A program made the translations under genes and the position numbers. Shown piece by piece: positions 8,639-16,358 of a stretch of 64,000 bases of DNA (position 1 is the stretch's first letter; every line of letters begins with the position of its first letter). Location of the stretch: NCBI GenBank assembly GCA_947452905.1, contig CANGEP010000002.1, positions 124,001 through 188,000 on the forward strand, read 5' to 3'. The notes under the pieces are model-generated. The model saw only the letters and a program-made list of their open reading frames with translations, was not told where the DNA came from and made no database searches. Source of the DNA: Bacteroidota bacterium (GTDB lineage Bacteria; Bacteroidota; Bacteroidia; Chitinophagales; Chitinophagaceae).

Positions 8639-9082
8639 TTATAAATGATGAATCACATAAGTTACGATGCCCCAGGTTCGGTATTCTTCTAAATGTTCTA
8701 CATGAATGGATCCATATTTTTTATTTTCGGGTAGCAACGTAATACTATGTGCCTGCATTTGTAAACGACGCACTAAAAATTCTCCATTTAAAATAGCGAC
8801 GACTACTTTACCCGAAGCGGGGGGGATGCTTCGGTCTACAATGAGGGTATCTCCTATGTGTATGCCTGCGCCAATCATAGCATCGCTATTGACGCGGAAA
8901 AAAAAGGTAGCAGGTTTGTTGCTTACGAGTTGCTCATTAAGGTCGATGCCTCTTTCCATAAAATCGTCCGAGGCTGCGCCAAAGCCTGTCGCGTTGGCCT
9001 GAATAATTTGCTTGGATTCGTAATTTTTATTGATTTGCTGGGTGGCTATGCCAGTGTCTGGATCTTGGTCTATATATTCCAT
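8639..9082 (-). CDS. umuD: UmuD-like S24 family protein lacking the Ser-Lys dyad
   Basis: A 147-residue homologue of the Pol V accessory subunit UmuD. Its core TGFGAASDDFMERGIDLNEQ lines up with the UmuD cleavage region, placing the scissile bond at Thr32-Gly33. The family nucleophile in GDSM is replaced: the sequence here is SDAM, with Ala68. The general-base lysine of the TVK[KR]L motif is replaced by Arg105 in LVRRLQM. The spacing between the two positions (37 residues) equals that of E. coli UmuD Ser60-Lys97, so the alignment is firm. The codons are GCT and CGT. Classical self-cleavage therefore looks impossible, although the partner umuC is intact. The start codon lies against a double palindrome. 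Confidence 0.88.
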   Translation of the reverse strand: MEYIDQDPDTGIATQQINKNYESKQIIQANATGFGAASDDFMERGIDLNEQLVSNKPATFFFRVNSDAMIGAGIHIGDTLIVDRSIPPASGKVVVAILNGEFLVRRLQMQAHSITLLPENKKYGSIHVEHLEEYRTWGIVTYVIHHL

Positions 9083-9125
9083 AATACTAAATTAATTAGC
9101 AATATTAACTAAATAATTTAGTATT
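9083..9125. promoter_or_regulatory. Double palindromic operator-like site between umuDC and the Rieske gene
   Basis: Two similar 15-bp sites lie in tandem: 9086-9100 and 9108-9122, differing at three positions. The second is a perfect dyad (ACTAAAT-A-ATTTAGT). They are 22 bp apart, two helical turns. The whole stretch also forms a larger dyad with 12-bp arms (9083-9094 and 9114-9125). The position directly before the umuD ATG suggests a repressor site for umuDC, possibly shared with the divergent gene. The binding protein is not known. Confidence 0.55.
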
Positions 9126-9193
9126 TTGATGAATATTTTCTCGGTAATTTATCCACTTTACAATTTTGTACCTTGGGGCCTCAATTTTCACGC

Positions 9194-10282
9194 ATGCCTC
9201 CATTTTATATCGACCCCAATATTGCGCGCGCCAAAACCATTGATACTAGTTTTTACCTTGATCCTCAGTGGTTAGCAGCGGCGAAGGAAAAAATATTTGC
9301 CCCTAGTTGGCAATATATTGGTCATACAGGTTTGGTGGCTAAAGCGGGAGATGCATACCCCTTTAAATTATTAGAAAACTATATGGACGAGCCCTTGGTA
9401 TTAACAAGGGACGCAGACAATCATATTCACTGCTTATCTAATGTATGTACGCACCGTGGGAATTTAATGGTGTATGAATCTTGTTCGGCACAAAAGCATT
9501 TGCGTTGTAAATACCATGGCCGTGCTTTTCATTTGGATGGAAAATTTATTTCGATGCCTGAGTTTTTGGCGGTAGAAAATTTTATTCCCGAAAACAATCA
9601 TCTGCCTCATTTGCCTTTGTATCAATGGGGGCCCTTATTGTTTACGCAATTGCAAAAAGGGTTAGGACCTGAATTGTTTTTTAGAGAGATGGAAGAGCGC
9701 GTAGGATGGTTGCCTATCAATGATTTAATTTTTGATGCTACAAGGTCGAACGACTATTATATCAAAGCCAATTGGGCTTTGTATTGTGAGAATTATTTAG
9801 AAGGCTTCCATATTCCATTTGTGCATCCAGGGTTAAATGCTTTTTTAGATTTTAAAAATTATGCGACCGAAAAATTTACTTACGCCAATTTACAATTAGG
9901 TATTGCAAAAGACAATGAGCATTGTTTTAACTTGCCTGCAGGACATAGGGATGAGGGTAAAAAAATTGCTGCTTATTATTTTTGGGTATTCCCCAATATG
10001 ATGTTTAATTTTTATCCTTGGGGTTTGTCTTTAAATATTGTTACGCCAATAGATGCAGGCAATACCAAAGTAAGTTTTTTAAGCTTTGTTTTTGATGCAA
10101 GTAAATTAGGTAAAGGCGCGGGGAGTGGATTAGATGCAGTAGAACAAGAAGATGAAGAAGTAGTGCAGTATGTTCAACAAGGGATACGTTCTCGTTTTTA
10201 TCATCATGGACGTTATGCTACCGAGCGTGAGCAGGGTACGCATCATTTTCATAGTTTGCTTGCGCAGTTTTTACAGGGCTAG
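9194..10282 (+). CDS. Rieske-type aromatic ring-hydroxylating oxygenase, alpha subunit family
   Basis: Iron-sulfur oxygenase of 362 residues. The N-terminal Rieske [2Fe-2S] site is seen as CTHRGN followed by CKYHG. The catalytic domain shows the mononuclear iron segment NYLEGFHIPFVHPG with its two histidines. No reductase, ferredoxin or beta subunit gene is nearby, so electron donor and substrate are unknown. The ATG at 9194 begins MPPFYIDPNI; an in-frame TTG at 9173 is less likely. It is divergent from umuDC and ends one base before the convergent SAM-hydrolase-family gene. Confidence 0.87.
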   Translation: MPPFYIDPNIARAKTIDTSFYLDPQWLAAAKEKIFAPSWQYIGHTGLVAKAGDAYPFKLLENYMDEPLVLTRDADNHIHCLSNVCTHRGNLMVYESCSAQKHLRCKYHGRAFHLDGKFISMPEFLAVENFIPENNHLPHLPLYQWGPLLFTQLQKGLGPELFFREMEERVGWLPINDLIFDATRSNDYYIKANWALYCENYLEGFHIPFVHPGLNAFLDFKNYATEKFTYANLQLGIAKDNEHCFNLPAGHRDEGKKIAAYYFWVFPNMMFNFYPWGLSLNIVTPIDAGNTKVSFLSFVFDASKLGKGAGSGLDAVEQEDEEVVQYVQQGIRSRFYHHGRYATEREQGTHHFHSLLAQFLQG

Positions 10283-11188
10283 TTATTTAACCCAGCTTAC
10301 TACTACGTTCCAATCATTGCCTGTTTGAATATGGTATTTATCGGCAAAACTTCCTTGGTTAAGTGCTATAGAAAAATTTAATAAGCTATTTAAATAGGCG
10401 AGTGGTTTACCCAGGGCCACTGCACCAAAAGTATTTTCGAATGTCATAATGCCTTGGTAAACTATTTTTTGCTTATTAAAAATTTGCACTTGTATAAGGG
10501 GTTTTGCATGAGGTAGGGCCACAAATTTTTTCCATAGTGTTTGATCGATATTGGTCCATACGTTTCCATATTGAATATCTAAGATGGAAATAGTACCCTT
10601 TAATTTTTCTTTTTCGATAGTTGCTTTTTGATATACCAAAGAAGTAATGGGGTCTGTGCTTATTTTTCCTACTTGTTCATAATTAATTGCATGTGCAGCT
10701 AGTTTAGCGGCTGTGTAAGCGTATACATCACGACCATGAAAAGTATAAGAGGCGCCAGAATTTTTTCTTCGATTCACTACTTCGTCAATTTCTCTTACCG
10801 AGTCAATACCTAAAGATTGCGCAATTAAAGTTAGGGTGCCATTATCGGGAGTAACAATAAAATGTCCGGTTTTTGTTTTCACTACTACCGATTTTCTAGC
10901 GGTGCCTACACCGGGATCTACTACCGATACAAACACAGTGCCGGCAGGCCAATAGGGAACTGTTTGATCGAGTCGGTAAGCAGCTTCCCAAATATTATAT
11001 GCTGGAATATCGTGCGTTAAATCGTATAATTTTAAATTCATATCCACACCAGAAGCTACTCCTTTCATCGCAGATACTGCACCATCTTTTGTGCCAAAAT
11101 CGGTTTGAAAAACAACAATACCATTTTGAGCTTTTGTAGAAAACTGAATGCAAAAAATTGCGGTAATAACTATGGATATTTTTTTCAT
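10283..11188 (-). CDS. SAM hydroxide adenosyltransferase family (DUF62) protein with a signal peptide
   Basis: Member of the SAM hydrolase/fluorinase superfamily, whose cytosolic members cleave S-adenosylmethionine with water to adenosine and methionine. Family motifs are VFQTDFGTKDGAVSAMKG, VVDPGVGTARKSVVV, TPDNGTLTL and FHGRDVYAYTAAKLA. The protein begins MKKISIVITAIFCIQFSTKAQ, a standard Bacteroidota signal peptide, so it is probably exported. That is odd for an enzyme whose known substrate is cytosolic. It is the only gene between the Rieske gene and the TonB receptor terminator; linkage to the receptor is possible but unproven. Confidence 0.85.
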   Translation of the reverse strand: MKKISIVITAIFCIQFSTKAQNGIVVFQTDFGTKDGAVSAMKGVASGVDMNLKLYDLTHDIPAYNIWEAAYRLDQTVPYWPAGTVFVSVVDPGVGTARKSVVVKTKTGHFIVTPDNGTLTLIAQSLGIDSVREIDEVVNRRKNSGASYTFHGRDVYAYTAAKLAAHAINYEQVGKISTDPITSLVYQKATIEKEKLKGTISILDIQYGNVWTNIDQTLWKKFVALPHAKPLIQVQIFNKQKIVYQGIMTFENTFGAVALGKPLAYLNSLLNFSIALNQGSFADKYHIQTGNDWNVVVSWVK

Positions 11189-11214
11189 GTGTAATTTTTT
11201 TTCAAACCAGCAAT

Positions 11215-11242
11215 AAAAAAGCCCCGACCAAGTCGAGGCTTT
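11215..11242 (-). terminator. Intrinsic terminator of the TonB receptor gene
   Basis: An 11-bp stem (11218-11228 with 11232-11242, one C-A mispair) with a 3-nt loop and a T run on the minus strand. It lies 20 bp after the receptor stop codon and ahead of the SAM-hydrolase-family gene, so the latter probably has its own promoter. Confidence 0.82.
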
Positions 11243-11261
11243 AAAGTTATTTAAAAATCAA

Positions 11262-14060
11262 TTAAAACTTGATCGCTAATTTGGTGAAGAGTCTTAAGCC
11301 ATTGTAACCCATTTGTACACCATCCCAAGGGCCACCTGTTTCATTGTCACCGGCCCACCATTTGGCTTGCGGGTTCACTGCAAAATCAGGATGAACATTA
11401 AAGATATTATCGGCACCAATAATCAATGAAGTGGATTTACGAATTTGAATGTTCATATAAATATCTGTAGTGAATTTACCTTTATAGTTAAATACTTCTG
11501 GTACCAATGTGTTGCCTGAAGCATCTGCATCGGCCGGTACTTGTGGATTAATACCATCCCCATTAACACCAAAACCTGTTAAAGCAAGATCGCCGAAATA
11601 AGTAATTCTCGCGCCTACACTTATTTTGTTTTTAGTGTAATCAAAGCTGCCTGAGAATTTAGATTTTGGGGCAGAGGCTTTTAAGAAATATTTTTCGCGA
11701 TCATTAAAAAAGGTATTGGCATTGTATTCGTTTGTGTTTAATGCATCTGGCACATGAATGTCATCAATGGTAATTCCTTGGAAATTAGCTACAAATAATA
11801 TTTTATATCTCTCTTTATTAGAAATTTTCTTTTGATAATCAGCTACCACATCTACACCTGTATTGGTAGTATTTACTGCATTAGCAAAAAACTGCGCAGT
11901 AGATACGCCTAATGTATTTAATTTGTCAGTAAAGGCAGTTGGTAAACTTGCATCGGAGGCGCTAAATAAACCAGAAAGTACGACACGGTCCTTCATTTTA
12001 ATACTATAGCCATCAACAGTAAAAGTTAATCCCTTAGTAGGTTTCCAAGAAAAACCTAAACTGGTGTTAACAGAAGTCTCTTGTTTTAAAGATGGTATGC
12101 CTGCTAAAATAGTTAATGGATCGTTGTTACGTGCGATACGTGATTGCACTAATTCTCCACCAGAGAAAGATGTTAAGGTATTACTAAAATATTTTTGTTG
12201 CAAAGAAGGTGCGCGATAACCTGTACTAAATGAACCTCTGAAATTAAAGTTGTCGGTAACCTTATATCGGAATGAAGATTTATATGTATTAACTGCACCA
12301 AAGTCAGAATAATATTCTAGTCTTATGGCACCGGTTAATAATAACCTGTCAGTAGGGGTATATTCAAGATCTCCATAGGCGCCAGATACTAATCTATTCG
12401 CGTTTACTTTATCAGCAGGACTAAATCCTGGAAATCCTTGAGCGCCTGGTGCTTGTTCAAATCCATAACTATTTGGAAAAACTTTATAAGAAGCAGGCTC
12501 CCCTCTAAATATAGAATAAGATTCAACCCTAAATTCAGATCCAAAAGATACTTTAACACCACCTTGGTTTACTTTTCCGTATTGTTTTGTTAAATCGAGA
12601 TTGGTAGTACTTTGTAAAAAATTAAATCCGCCATCATCAAAATGTGTTTGTGCAACAGATCCAATATTAGAGGCGTTAAATGTACCATCACCAAAATAAT
12701 GAAAATTATTATTTCCCACAGAAGTGCTTAAATCCCAGTCCCATCCAGTTTGCGTGGTTTTAGAAAAGCCGGCTACTAAAGATAAATCTTGGATATTAGC
12801 TTGTATATGAGGGTTGTAACTGGTGTCACCTGAGCCAGAAGTAAACATGATGCCAGGCACAAATATTAAATTGCCTTTAGTATCAATAGGGAAGCGACTT
12901 GGCTTTGCAGACCAATTTCTAGTATAGGCATAGGCATCTGATTTTTTGGAATTGATGCCACCAAATGCATAAAATTTAATTCCATCTCCCATGGGTACTT
13001 CCATATTCATCATGGCACCCACTGAACTCATTGAACCATCACCAAAACCTTGTCTCCAAGTATTGGTAGGTAATCCCTCTGGTTTACTAATATCATTTGA
13101 GGAGGCCTGACGGAAAGTTTTCCCTTGGTCTAAAACATCTAAAGACAAATTAATAAAACCACCATTTTTTCCAATATCAAAACCACGATTGGCACTTAAT
13201 GATTTTGTAATACCATCAATAGCGCCGTTGCTTAAATAGTCATGATTATTTTTAAACTGTTCTGTATTATATTTTTTATCATAATAACCTGCTAAACCTG
13301 TAGTGATATTCCACTCGCCTGTATTTTTTTTCAGCACGATATTCATTACCCCTGCAATCGCGTCAGAACCATATTGCGCCGAAGCGCCATCTCTTAAAAT
13401 TTCAATTCTATCTACGGCAGATTGTGGAAATCCATTTAAATCAACCCCTGAATTACCACGACCTCTGGTACCAAACAATCCTACAAAAGCAGTACTATGT
13501 CTGCGTTTCCCATTTATTAAAACCAAGGTTTGATCGGGTCCTAATCCTCTTAAAGTACCAATATCAATATGATCGGCACCATCGGCGCCTGATTGTTTGT
13601 TATAATTAAAGGAAGGTGCAACATAATTTAAAGTTGAGGTTAAATCCATTCTAGCCGTATTCACACCCACATCAGATAATTTAATAACATCTACTGGAAC
13701 TGGAGATTCTGTTTTAACTCTGCCAGCACCCCGACTACCTACTAAAATTACTTCTTGTAATTCGTTGGTACTTGTATTTAATTGAATGATTAAGTTGGAG
13801 CCTGTAACTTTTACTTTTTTAGATTCATAACCAATGGAGCTTACTTCAAGCACATCGCCAATATTGGCATTTATATTAAAGGAGCCATTTGCACTTGTGA
13901 TAGTAGTTAGTTTACCACCCACTATTTTCACTGTTACCGATTCAATGGGTTTGCCATTATTGTCTTTTATGGTGCCAGTAGTTTTTTGTTGTGCCATTAA
14001 ATAAAGGCCCGTTACTAAAGCCAAAAAAGTGAAGTAAATTTTTTGGTGTTTTATTTTCAT
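11262..14060 (-). CDS. TonB-dependent outer-membrane receptor with CarboxypepD_reg-like domain
   Basis: A 932-residue outer-membrane transporter. A signal peptide (about residues 1-24, ending MAQ) is followed by a carboxypeptidase-regulatory-like beta-sandwich (GTIKDNNGKPIESVTVKIVG). The plug shows SRGAGRVKTESPVPVDVI and the late plug motif GASAQYGSDAIAGVMNIVLK. A 22-strand barrel follows and ends in the aromatic-rich GYNGLRLFTKLAIKF with a terminal Phe. No SusD partner is adjacent, so a glycan role is not supported; the ligand is unknown. It is transcribed singly, ending in the hairpin at 11215-11242. Confidence 0.9.
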   Translation of the reverse strand: MKIKHQKIYFTFLALVTGLYLMAQQKTTGTIKDNNGKPIESVTVKIVGGKLTTITSANGSFNINANIGDVLEVSSIGYESKKVKVTGSNLIIQLNTSTNELQEVILVGSRGAGRVKTESPVPVDVIKLSDVGVNTARMDLTSTLNYVAPSFNYNKQSGADGADHIDIGTLRGLGPDQTLVLINGKRRHSTAFVGLFGTRGRGNSGVDLNGFPQSAVDRIEILRDGASAQYGSDAIAGVMNIVLKKNTGEWNITTGLAGYYDKKYNTEQFKNNHDYLSNGAIDGITKSLSANRGFDIGKNGGFINLSLDVLDQGKTFRQASSNDISKPEGLPTNTWRQGFGDGSMSSVGAMMNMEVPMGDGIKFYAFGGINSKKSDAYAYTRNWSAKPSRFPIDTKGNLIFVPGIMFTSGSGDTSYNPHIQANIQDLSLVAGFSKTTQTGWDWDLSTSVGNNNFHYFGDGTFNASNIGSVAQTHFDDGGFNFLQSTTNLDLTKQYGKVNQGGVKVSFGSEFRVESYSIFRGEPASYKVFPNSYGFEQAPGAQGFPGFSPADKVNANRLVSGAYGDLEYTPTDRLLLTGAIRLEYYSDFGAVNTYKSSFRYKVTDNFNFRGSFSTGYRAPSLQQKYFSNTLTSFSGGELVQSRIARNNDPLTILAGIPSLKQETSVNTSLGFSWKPTKGLTFTVDGYSIKMKDRVVLSGLFSASDASLPTAFTDKLNTLGVSTAQFFANAVNTTNTGVDVVADYQKKISNKERYKILFVANFQGITIDDIHVPDALNTNEYNANTFFNDREKYFLKASAPKSKFSGSFDYTKNKISVGARITYFGDLALTGFGVNGDGINPQVPADADASGNTLVPEVFNYKGKFTTDIYMNIQIRKSTSLIIGADNIFNVHPDFAVNPQAKWWAGDNETGGPWDGVQMGYNGLRLFTKLAIKF

Positions 14061-14165
14061 ATTAGGGGTATTTGATGTTTTAAATTTACTACTTTTTAGC
14101 CTTTTATGATTTATAGCACATAATTAGTTATTTTTAAAGCGCTTAAATCTTTTATCCTTTACCCC

Positions 14166-15605
14166 ATGGAAGCTATTTTAAAACAGATTCAAACTTTATA
14201 TAAAACCATTCATCCTATAGAATGGGATGATATTCAAAAGATACCCCAAAGTGGGGGTGATCGAGTATATTTTAGAATTACACAAGGCAAAGACACATGG
14301 ATTGCTACCTACAATAAGAATATAAAAGAGAACCAAACCTTTATTTATTTCGCCAATCATTTTTATGCTAAAGGAATGCCTGTTCCCCAGGTTTTGGCAG
14401 TGAATGAAGAGGAGTCTATTTACATACAAACAGACGTTGGTAAAACCTCTTTATTAGAAATATTGGAAAAAGAGGGGAAGACCGATCATGTTTTTTCACT
14501 TTTTCAAAAAAGCTTACAAGCACTTGCGCAATTACAAGTTAAAGGTGGAGAGGGGTTGGATTATCAAAAATGTTTAACCTCTAAAGCGTTTGGCAAACAT
14601 TCCATATTGACAGATTTATTGTATTACAAATATTATTTCTTAGATACTTTACAATACCCTTACGACAAACAAGCGTTGATTGACGAATTTGAATTATTGA
14701 GTGATCAATTAGCAAGCGCACAGTTTAATCATTTCTTATTTCGGGATTTTCAAAGTCGAAATATCATGGTGAAAGAGGATCAAGTATTTTTTATCGACTT
14801 TCAAGGAGGGATGCAAGGGGGATTAAGTTATGATGTAGCCTCTTTATTGTGGCAAGCAAAAGCAGAACTCTCTAATGAATGGAAAGAAAAATTATTAGCG
14901 TATTATATTCAAGAAATAAAAAAAATAGTAGGTGGCGATTTTAATACAGAAGCGTTTTTAAAACAATATCATGGATTTGTATTACTTCGCTTACTACAGG
15001 TTTTAGGGGCTTACGGATTTAGAGGTTTGTTTGAACGCAAAGCACACTTTTTAACGAGTATACCATTGGGATTAAAAAACCTAGCCAATTTTTTAGCCAT
15101 CTCTCCTATAAGCAATGATACGCCTGTGTTTGCTGGAATTTTGCAATGGATGGTGGGGCCCGAAGTGTTAGCTCGTTTTACACCCCCCACCGCAAATGAG
15201 AAAACACCATTAGTGATTTCGATTAACAGCTTTAGTTATAAAAAAGGCTTGCCCACAGATACTACCGAAAACGGCGGCGGTTTTATATTTGACATGCGTG
15301 GAATTTTAAATCCGGGTAGGTACGATGACTATAAAAAATTATCCGGCTTAGATAAACCAGTGCAAGATTTTTTAGATCAAAGAACTAAGATGAATACTTT
15401 TTTGAATAGCGTTTGGGATTTAATTGACATCACTGTCGAAAATTATTTGTCTCGTGATTTTGAATCTTTACAAATTAATTTTGGTTGTACGGGTGGTCAG
15501 CATCGTAGTGTATTTGCAGCCGAACAAACAGCAAGACATTTAAGAAATAAGTATAAGGTAAAAGTTGTAATAGCACATACCAATCAAGAAAATTGGGTTA
15601 AATAA
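14166..15605 (+). CDS. Amino-sugar kinase (AmgK-like) fused to a RapZ C-terminal domain
   Basis: A 479-residue two-domain protein. Residues about 1-330 form an aminoglycoside-phosphotransferase-like kinase, with the catalytic loop FRDFQSRNIMV at about residue 191 and the metal-binding IDFQGGMQGGLSYDVASLL. Residues about 350-479 form a RapZ C-terminal domain: SFSYKKGLP, FDMRGILNPGRYDD, LSGLDKPVQDFLD and FGCTGGQHRSV. In E. coli this domain senses glucosamine-6-phosphate. The next gene, 6 bp downstream, is a MurU-like nucleotidyltransferase, so the kinase is most likely an AmgK-type MurNAc/GlcNAc kinase for peptidoglycan recycling. The usual loop histidine of HRD is phenylalanine here. The substrate is inferred from context. 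Confidence 0.85.
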   Translation: MEAILKQIQTLYKTIHPIEWDDIQKIPQSGGDRVYFRITQGKDTWIATYNKNIKENQTFIYFANHFYAKGMPVPQVLAVNEEESIYIQTDVGKTSLLEILEKEGKTDHVFSLFQKSLQALAQLQVKGGEGLDYQKCLTSKAFGKHSILTDLLYYKYYFLDTLQYPYDKQALIDEFELLSDQLASAQFNHFLFRDFQSRNIMVKEDQVFFIDFQGGMQGGLSYDVASLLWQAKAELSNEWKEKLLAYYIQEIKKIVGGDFNTEAFLKQYHGFVLLRLLQVLGAYGFRGLFERKAHFLTSIPLGLKNLANFLAISPISNDTPVFAGILQWMVGPEVLARFTPPTANEKTPLVISINSFSYKKGLPTDTTENGGGFIFDMRGILNPGRYDDYKKLSGLDKPVQDFLDQRTKMNTFLNSVWDLIDITVENYLSRDFESLQINFGCTGGQHRSVFAAEQTARHLRNKYKVKVVIAHTNQENWVK

Positions 15606-15611
15606 TTTTTT

Positions 15612-16358
15612 ATGCGCGCCATGATTTTAGCTGCCGGTTTGGGCACCAGATTAAAACCTTTTACCGATCATCATCCCAAGGCCTTGGCGATTGTGAATGG
15701 AAAAACTTTATTACAAAGAAATGTGGAGTACTTGCTTTCTTATGGTATTACGGATATCATTGTGAACGTACATCATTTTGCTGATCAAATTATAGAAATC
15801 GTTGCCCAAAATAAAGGATGGGGTGCTAATATTACTATTTCAGATGAAACTACCGAAGTGCTAGAAACAGGCGGGGGCATGCTTTTTGCTAAAAATTATT
15901 TTGCTTCTGAGGAGCGCTGGTTGGTAATGAATGCAGATATTTTAACCGATCTTAATTTGCATAGTCTAATCGCTGCAGATGAAAAATTTACCCTTGCCGC
16001 CGAGGGTGATTTAGTGGCTACCTTAGCAGTGACTAATAGAACTTCGAGCAGAAATTTAATTTTTAACGCAGCAGGTACTTTATGTGGCTGGAAAAATAAT
16101 AATACGGGTGAAGAAAAATGGGCACTACCATTAAAAGACCCCAGTACTGCTGCGCCTAAAGCTTTTAGTGGTATTCAAATTGTACATGCTAATTTTTTTA
16201 GGGGCTTAGCCATGCAAGGAAAATTTTCTTTAATTGATGCTTATTTACAATTAGCTACTCATTATGCTATACATTACTATGATCATAGTAATGGTATTTT
16301 GTTAGACGTGGGAAAGCCTGAGAGCCTAGAAAAAGCAGCTGGTATTTTTACACTTTAA
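15612..16358 (+). CDS. murU: Sugar-1-phosphate nucleotidyltransferase, MurU-like
   Basis: GT-A-type nucleotidyltransferase of 248 residues. It opens with the NTP-binding MRAMILAAGLGTRLKPFTDH and has the sugar-lysine region PKALAIVNGKTLL and the metal aspartate in VMNADILTD. Length and sequence fit the MurNAc-alpha-1-phosphate uridylyltransferase group. Pairing with an upstream anomeric kinase reproduces the AmgK-MurU salvage route, which makes UDP-MurNAc while bypassing de novo synthesis. The symbol is a family-level assignment from motif and context. It overlaps the convergent NagX-like gene by 11 bp. Confidence 0.75.
   Translation: MRAMILAAGLGTRLKPFTDHHPKALAIVNGKTLLQRNVEYLLSYGITDIIVNVHHFADQIIEIVAQNKGWGANITISDETTEVLETGGGMLFAKNYFASEERWLVMNADILTDLNLHSLIAADEKFTLAAEGDLVATLAVTNRTSSRNLIFNAAGTLCGWKNNNTGEEKWALPLKDPSTAAPKAFSGIQIVHANFFRGLAMQGKFSLIDAYLQLATHYAIHYYDHSNGILLDVGKPESLEKAAGIFTL

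Noticed and set aside
9173..9193. TTG start for the Rieske protein
   Set aside because: It adds seven residues with no family support; the ATG at 9194 is a better start.
11262..14060. SusCD polysaccharide utilisation locus
   Set aside because: The TonB receptor has no SusD neighbour, glycoside hydrolase or regulator, so a glycan-uptake call is not supported.
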